Source: Pseudomonadota bacterium (GTDB lineage Bacteria; Pseudomonadota; Gammaproteobacteria; Steroidobacterales; Steroidobacteraceae). From it: a stretch of DNA of 64,000 nt. The position numbers and the translations under genes were made by a program. Within the stretch, counting starts at the first letter, position 1, and the number at the start of each line of letters is the position of its first letter. The stretch spans positions 1 through 64,000 of the forward strand of contig JAFAGC010000010.1 of assembly GCA_023423065.1 (NCBI GenBank), read 5' to 3'. Positions 59,963 through 64,000 of the stretch are shown here, piece after piece. The notes under the pieces are model-generated. The model was not told the origin of the DNA and ran no database searches. It saw nothing but the letters and a program-made list of their open reading frames with translations.

Positions 59963-61990
59963 TCAATTGAGCCGCTTGAACCCGCTGTGACACACCCCGT
60001 TGGGCAGCAGCGCGTTGACGTCACGTCCCTCCTCGCACTCCTTGATGAGCGAGAACACGGGATCGAGCGCCTCGAAGTATCCGTCGATCACCTGCGGCGT
60101 ATGGTCGATGCAAGTGTACAGGCCCGTGCCCGCGAGGTACCCGCGGCCCAGCATCTCCTGCGTGATGAGCGTCTTGTAGGCGAGCGCGTTGGGGCCGGCG
60201 AACGAGTAGCCCGCGAGCGCCGGCAGGCCGCTCGTGGAAATCGTGAGGCCATGTCTGGCCGCGAGCTTCTTCCAGCGCTCGGTCACGACGCGACCGATCT
60301 CCGTGATCGTGTCCCACGACCGGATGCGCTCCATCACTTCGAGCGTCTTCAGCGCCGCGGCCGAACCGATGCGTTCCGTCCAGAACGTGCTGCTGATGAA
60401 ACTCGACTGCGCCGCTTCCATGACCGAGCGGCGGCCGATCGTCGCGGTGACCGCGTATCCGTTGCCGAGCGTCTTGCCGAAGACGGCGACGTCGGGCTCG
60501 ACGCCATAGAGCTTGTGCAGGCCCCCGAAAGTCTGACGGAATCCGGACGTGCACTCGTCGAAGATGAGCACGATGTTGCGTTCGGTGGCGAGCCTGCGGA
60601 CTTCCTCGAGGAATCCCGGCTCCGGTCCCGCGTTGCGGGACACTTCCATCTTGATCACGCCGATCTCGTGTTCGGCGAGTAGTTTGCGCAATTCGTCGAT
60701 GCGGTTGTAGTTGAACGCGTAGACGGTTTCGCGCAACGTCGGCGGCACGCCGTTCGGCTGCAGTCCGGGCAGCAGGTGTCCCGCGAGATGCGTCTCGTCG
60801 CCGAGATTCGCCGCGAGATACCAGTCGTGCCAGCCGTGATAACCGCAGAACGCGACCTTGTGCCGGCCCGCCGCCGCGCGCGCGATGCGGATGGCGATGG
60901 CATTGGCCTCGCCGCCGGAACGCGCGAAGCGGACCATCTCCGCCCACGGATGCATCGAGACCAGCTTCTCGGCGAGCAGCACTTCTTCCGGAGCATTGAG
61001 CGTGCTCATGTTTCCGGACGCCACCACCGACTGCACGGCCGCGTCGACTTCCGGATGGCCGTAGCCGAGCGTGTTCGTGCCGATCCCCATCAGGGACATG
61101 TCGATGTAAGGCTTGCCGTCGAGATCCCATACGGTGCAGCCGCGGGCGCGGCTGAAATACGCCGGCCACTGCTCCGGCAGGAACATCTCCGCGCGCTTCG
61201 AAAGCAGCATGCTGCCGCCGGGAATCACGCGCTTGGCGCGCTTCCAGAGTTTTTGCCCAGAGCCCAATTTGGAACCCTCGTTTCGTACCAGGTGTTTGTT
61301 GCCCGCGAACATCTCGGGCTGTGAGTCACGCAACGCCATGACTTCGCGCCAGGAGAAGTCCGTGCGCGGCGCGAAATGTGCGAAGACGCGTTCGACGATT
61401 GCGAAGTCCGCCGGCTCGTCTACGGTCCACCGTTCGCCGGACAGATCGCGCGCCCCGGCGCTGTTGACCTTGCGAAAGCTGTTGCCGCCGCGGATGTAGG
61501 GTGTGACGTGCTCGCGGTCAGAGTCGAGTTGCACTTCCTTCTGGGCGCGTTCGAGTGCGCCGCGCGTGAACGCTTCGACGTCGAGGCCATCGGGAAACGT
61601 GGGCGGATCGACGTTGCTCGAATAGTCGACGCCATCTCTCGACAAGGCGCGCACCACCTCGTCCACGATCTCGGGGTCGACTAGCGGACAGTCGCCGGTG
61701 ATGCGCACGATGACGTCCGCGTCCGAAGTGAGCGCCGCGCCGTGAAATCGCGACAACACGTCGTTTTCGCTGCCGCGAACCACCTGGTATCCCAAGCTCG
61801 AGACGTACGCCGCGAGCGGATCGTTGCGGGGATCGACCGATGTTGCCAGCACGATCTCGTTTACCGTAGCCGCGCGCCGCAAGCGCTCCAGCAAGCGGCC
61901 GATCATGGGAATGCCCGCGATCGGCTTCATGACCTTGTCAGGCATGCGCGTGGAACCGCATCGCGCCTGGACTACTGCGACCACCTTCAT
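59963..61990 (-). CDS. SpsF-like cytidylyltransferase fused to class III aminotransferase
   Basis: The 675-residue protein joins two enzymes. Residues 1 to about 240 are a SpsF/CMP-sugar synthetase-like nucleotidyltransferase (VAVVQARCGSTRMPDKVM, VIVRITGDCPLVDPE). Residues of about 270-675 are a glutamate-1-semialdehyde aminomutase-like PLP enzyme (RARGCTVWDLDGKPYID, AFCGYHGWHDWYL, LIFDECTSGFR and the PLP Lys in FGKTLGNGYAV). ATG 61990 overlaps the upstream stop as ATGA. It may activate the nonulosonic acid as a CMP-sugar and aminate a sugar; the aminotransferase substrate is unknown. Confidence 0.85.
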   Translation of the reverse strand: MKVVAVVQARCGSTRMPDKVMKPIAGIPMIGRLLERLRRAATVNEIVLATSVDPRNDPLAAYVSSLGYQVVRGSENDVLSRFHGAALTSDADVIVRITGDCPLVDPEIVDEVVRALSRDGVDYSSNVDPPTFPDGLDVEAFTRGALERAQKEVQLDSDREHVTPYIRGGNSFRKVNSAGARDLSGERWTVDEPADFAIVERVFAHFAPRTDFSWREVMALRDSQPEMFAGNKHLVRNEGSKLGSGQKLWKRAKRVIPGGSMLLSKRAEMFLPEQWPAYFSRARGCTVWDLDGKPYIDMSLMGIGTNTLGYGHPEVDAAVQSVVASGNMSTLNAPEEVLLAEKLVSMHPWAEMVRFARSGGEANAIAIRIARAAAGRHKVAFCGYHGWHDWYLAANLGDETHLAGHLLPGLQPNGVPPTLRETVYAFNYNRIDELRKLLAEHEIGVIKMEVSRNAGPEPGFLEEVRRLATERNIVLIFDECTSGFRQTFGGLHKLYGVEPDVAVFGKTLGNGYAVTATIGRRSVMEAAQSSFISSTFWTERIGSAAALKTLEVMERIRSWDTITEIGRVVTERWKKLAARHGLTISTSGLPALAGYSFAGPNALAYKTLITQEMLGRGYLAGTGLYTCIDHTPQVIDGYFEALDPVFSLIKECEEGRDVNALLPNGVCHSGFKRLN

Positions 61991-62520
61991 AGCGACAGCC
62001 CCATGAGCGTCAGGCTTTCGGATTGTCCCGAGCACAGGAAAAAGTCGGGACGCGAGCCTTCGAGGGCGAAGCCCGCCTTGAGGAACGCGCGCTCGCTGCC
62101 CTTGTTGCTTGCATAACATCCGGCGGTGAGCTTGCGAAGTCCGAGCTCGTCGCGCGCGATCTCCACGACACGCCTGATGGCGCGCGTTCCGATCCCGCGC
62201 CCCTGCATGGTCGGATCACCGATGAGGATGCCGACCTCGGCGCGCTGATGGGTGCGGTTAATCTCGAGCTTGATGTTGCCCACGTGTTTTCCCGACTCGC
62301 GCGCGCGCACGCCCAGGAACAACACGTCGGGATTTGCGAGACAGTTCGCGACGAATTCACGCACGCTCTTCTCGTCGTGCGTGACGAACCGGCTTTCGAG
62401 GAAGCGGTTCATGTCGGGATCGTTGAGCCAAGCGACGTAGTCGGTGCTCACGTGCGATGGCTCGAGCAGGAACAGCTCGATCGCGTCATCCTGCCAGTTC
62501 GGTGACGGAGTCAGGTGCAT
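61987..62520 (-). CDS. GNAT N-acetyltransferase (RimJ/PseH-like)
   Basis: The 177-residue GNAT protein has acetyl-CoA-binding motif IGDPTMQGRGIGTRAIRRV and N-terminal FLLEPSHVSTDYVAWLNDP, similar to PseH-like sugar N-acetyltransferases. It probably acetylates the 4-amino group of the nonulosonic precursor. The start overlaps the HisF-like stop by one base. Confidence 0.85.
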   Translation of the reverse strand: MHLTPSPNWQDDAIELFLLEPSHVSTDYVAWLNDPDMNRFLESRFVTHDEKSVREFVANCLANPDVLFLGVRARESGKHVGNIKLEINRTHQRAEVGILIGDPTMQGRGIGTRAIRRVVEIARDELGLRKLTAGCYASNKGSERAFLKAGFALEGSRPDFFLCSGQSESLTLMGLSL

Positions 62521-63323
62521 CAGGTCTCCATCCGGATGGGAATGCCGGCATTGCGGACGTGGGCGCGCGTCTGAATGGGATTCTGGTCGCGGAGCGCGAA
62601 GAACGTCCCGGCCGACACGGCCTCGGCGTGGCCGCGCGCGAATCCCTCGATGAAATGTTCGGCGCGGCCGCAGCCGCCCGAGAGAATCACGGGGATGGGC
62701 ACGCGCTCGGCGATCCGGGCGCACACTTCGTGGTTAAGTCCCTCCCCGGTGCCGTCGCGGTCCGCATCCGTGATGAGTATTTCGCCCGCGCCGAGCTCCG
62801 CGACCCGCATCGCGAACTGCACGGCGTCGTGAGCCGTCGCGCGTTTCGCGCCGTCGACGTGCACGCGCGGGACACCCGACTCGTCCGTGCGGAAGTCGAT
62901 CGACACCACGACACATTGCGCGCCGAAGCGCCGCGCGGCCTCGCTGATGAGCGCGGGTGTTTCGACCGCCTGCGTGTTGATAGTGACCTTGTCGGCGCCA
63001 GCCTCGAGCAGCCGATGAAAATCGTCCACGTGGCGCACGCCGCCGCCCACGGCGAGCGGCATGAAGGTTTCGGCCGCGAGTCGCTCTATGAGGCCCAACA
63101 TGACTTCGTCGCCGGCGATCGGCGTGCCGTCGATGTTGAGCACGATGAGCTCGTCAGCCATCTGGGCTTCGTAGATCTTCGCCTGCGAAACGGCGTCACC
63201 GACTTCGACGGAACGTTCGTAGCGATGCGTCGTCACAAGCACGGGGCGCACGACGCGCCCCAGCTGCCGATGTTTGATGAGCAACTTCGGAATCAGTCGC
63301 TTCTTGAGCGAAGTGGCACTCAT
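62520..63323 (-). CDS. HisF-like amidation-associated cyclase (WbuZ type)
   Basis: The 267-residue TIM-barrel protein is of the HisF family (RPVLVTTHRYERSVEVGD, GGGVRHVDDFHRLLEAGADKVTIN, SGGCGRAEH). The enzyme forms found in sugar clusters (WbuZ/AglZ) pair with a HisH-like glutaminase to deliver ammonia to a sugar amidotransferase that makes an acetamidino group. It differs from true histidine HisF by its context and by the altered N-terminal barrel strand. Confidence 0.87.
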   Translation of the reverse strand: MSATSLKKRLIPKLLIKHRQLGRVVRPVLVTTHRYERSVEVGDAVSQAKIYEAQMADELIVLNIDGTPIAGDEVMLGLIERLAAETFMPLAVGGGVRHVDDFHRLLEAGADKVTINTQAVETPALISEAARRFGAQCVVVSIDFRTDESGVPRVHVDGAKRATAHDAVQFAMRVAELGAGEILITDADRDGTGEGLNHEVCARIAERVPIPVILSGGCGRAEHFIEGFARGHAEAVSAGTFFALRDQNPIQTRAHVRNAGIPIRMET

Positions 63324-63946
63324 TGGCGCAGGAAATTCTCGATGAGCCGGAGGCCCGCGGTCTGGCTCTTTTCCGGATGGAACTGCACTGCGATCACGTT
63401 TTCGCGCTGGATGATGGCGCTGAATTCCTCACCATGCCGGCAGATGCCGATGGCGCGGCCATGGGTCGGCTCGCCGTACGCAAAGCTGTGATCGAAGTAG
63501 AAGTCGGCGGCGAACCCCGCGGGGAAATCACACCAAGCCTCCGCGAATCGAACCGTGTTCCAGCCGACGTGCGGAACGCGCACGCCCGGCGCGCCGCGAA
63601 ACATGCGCACCTGCCCGCCGATCCATCCGAGCCCGCCTGCGCCCGGAGATTCCTCGCTGCCATCGGCCATGAGCTGCATGCCGACGCAGATTCCGAGCAG
63701 CGGCTTGCGGCGCGTGAACGCCCAGTCATCGAGAGCCGAACGCAATTCCGTCGCCGCGAGTTTCTCGGCGCAGAAACCGAATGCGCCTACGCCCGGCAAC
63801 ACCACGTGAGTGCAATCCGCTAGATCGCTCTCCTGTTTGACGCGCACGACGGAGGCTCCCACGTGCGCAAAGGAATTCTCGATCGATTGAACGTTGCCTG
63901 CCTTGTAGTCGACCAATCCGACCACGCGGCGGGTTCCGGCGGCCAC
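63320..63946 (-). CDS. HisH-like glutamine amidotransferase (WbuY type)
   Basis: This 208-residue class I glutaminase has the nucleophile motif GICVGMQLM (Cys) and the catalytic His-Glu in QFHPEKSQ. The start is GTG 63946, and the stop overlaps the HisF-like start as ATGA. It releases ammonia from glutamine for the HisF-like partner and a downstream amidotransferase. Confidence 0.88.
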   Translation of the reverse strand: MAAGTRRVVGLVDYKAGNVQSIENSFAHVGASVVRVKQESDLADCTHVVLPGVGAFGFCAEKLAATELRSALDDWAFTRRKPLLGICVGMQLMADGSEESPGAGGLGWIGGQVRMFRGAPGVRVPHVGWNTVRFAEAWCDFPAGFAADFYFDHSFAYGEPTHGRAIGICRHGEEFSAIIQRENVIAVQFHPEKSQTAGLRLIENFLRQ

Positions 63947-63948
63947 GT

Positions 63949-64000
63949 CTACCTCGCTGCGCTCTTGTCTGCCTGGCGTTGCCGCCAGCGTTCCAGCAAT
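63949..64000 (-). CDS. C-terminal end of an upstream gene, probably a sugar amidotransferase
   Basis: An open frame enters from the right edge and ends at a TAG at 63951-63949, two bases before the HisH-like start; the visible end reads LLERWRQRQADKSAAR. In such clusters the gene before hisH is usually the N-acetyl sugar amidotransferase (PseA/WbpG). The identity is inferred from position only. Confidence 0.4.
   Translation of the reverse strand, partial: LLERWRQRQADKSAAR

Noticed and set aside
62520..63946. HisF and HisH of histidine biosynthesis
   Set aside because: No other his genes adjoin; the pair lies in a nonulosonic-acid cluster and fits the sugar-amidation subfamily better.

Overview
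The window is GC-rich, densely coding DNA from a Gram-negative bacterium, most likely a gammaproteobacterium of the Nevskiales/Steroidobacterales/Xanthomonadales type. This is an inference from the exosortase A (XrtA) exopolysaccharide locus, the Chp-type pilus chemosensory operon, tRNA genes with encoded CCA, many lipoproteins and the gene order; no 16S or other decisive marker is present.

Region 1 (1-11473, minus strand) is a canonical XrtA/PEP-CTERM exopolysaccharide locus. In transcription order it holds a phosphoglycosyl transferase, the PrsK/PrsR two-component pair, exosortase A fused to an EpsI domain, the TPR lipoprotein PrsT, a Wza-like export protein, a Wzz-like chain-length protein and the first codons of a tyrosine autokinase.

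Region 2 (11474-14645) is the most striking part. Two class-I cyclic-di-GMP (GEMM-I) riboswitches each precede a paralogous Ig/Fn3-domain lipoprotein on the plus strand, and a two-gene tRNA operon (Ala, Glu) lies between them on the minus strand. In the first unit the probable Shine-Dalgarno lies inside the aptamer closing helix. In the second a downstream hairpin pairs with the Shine-Dalgarno.

Region 3 (14649-25752) holds gltX, tRNA-Val, a Fic protein with an array of operator-like repeats, a small M41-like metalloprotease, a large hybrid sensor kinase, a GbpR-like LysR regulator divergent from a sugar-binding lipoprotein, and a GH127 glycosidase. The last three look like an arabinofuranoside-use cluster.

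Region 4 (25753-35114) is a pilus/surface chemosensory operon (PilH, PilI, PilJ, ChpA) extended by an unusual response regulator and a Hanks-type Ser/Thr kinase, with a CRP-family-like site upstream. A cadherin-like/beta-propeller lipoprotein and an M28 peptidase follow.

Region 5 (39235-64000) is a surface polysaccharide (O-antigen/capsule) cluster: manB/manC, wecB, ugd, two WecA/WbpL-type initiators, a WbpV-like epimerase, several glycosyltransferases, a Wzy-like polymerase, a Wzx flippase, a heparinase-like enzyme and a nonulosonic-acid (pseudaminic/legionaminic-type) module with PseI, a PseG-GNAT fusion, a SpsF-aminotransferase fusion, a GNAT and a HisF/HisH-like amidation pair. Most of these minus-strand genes overlap by ATGA or GTGA. 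The window therefore combines three surface outputs (exopolysaccharide, O-antigen or capsule, pili and lipoproteins), with c-di-GMP sensed at RNA level at the edge of the exopolysaccharide locus.
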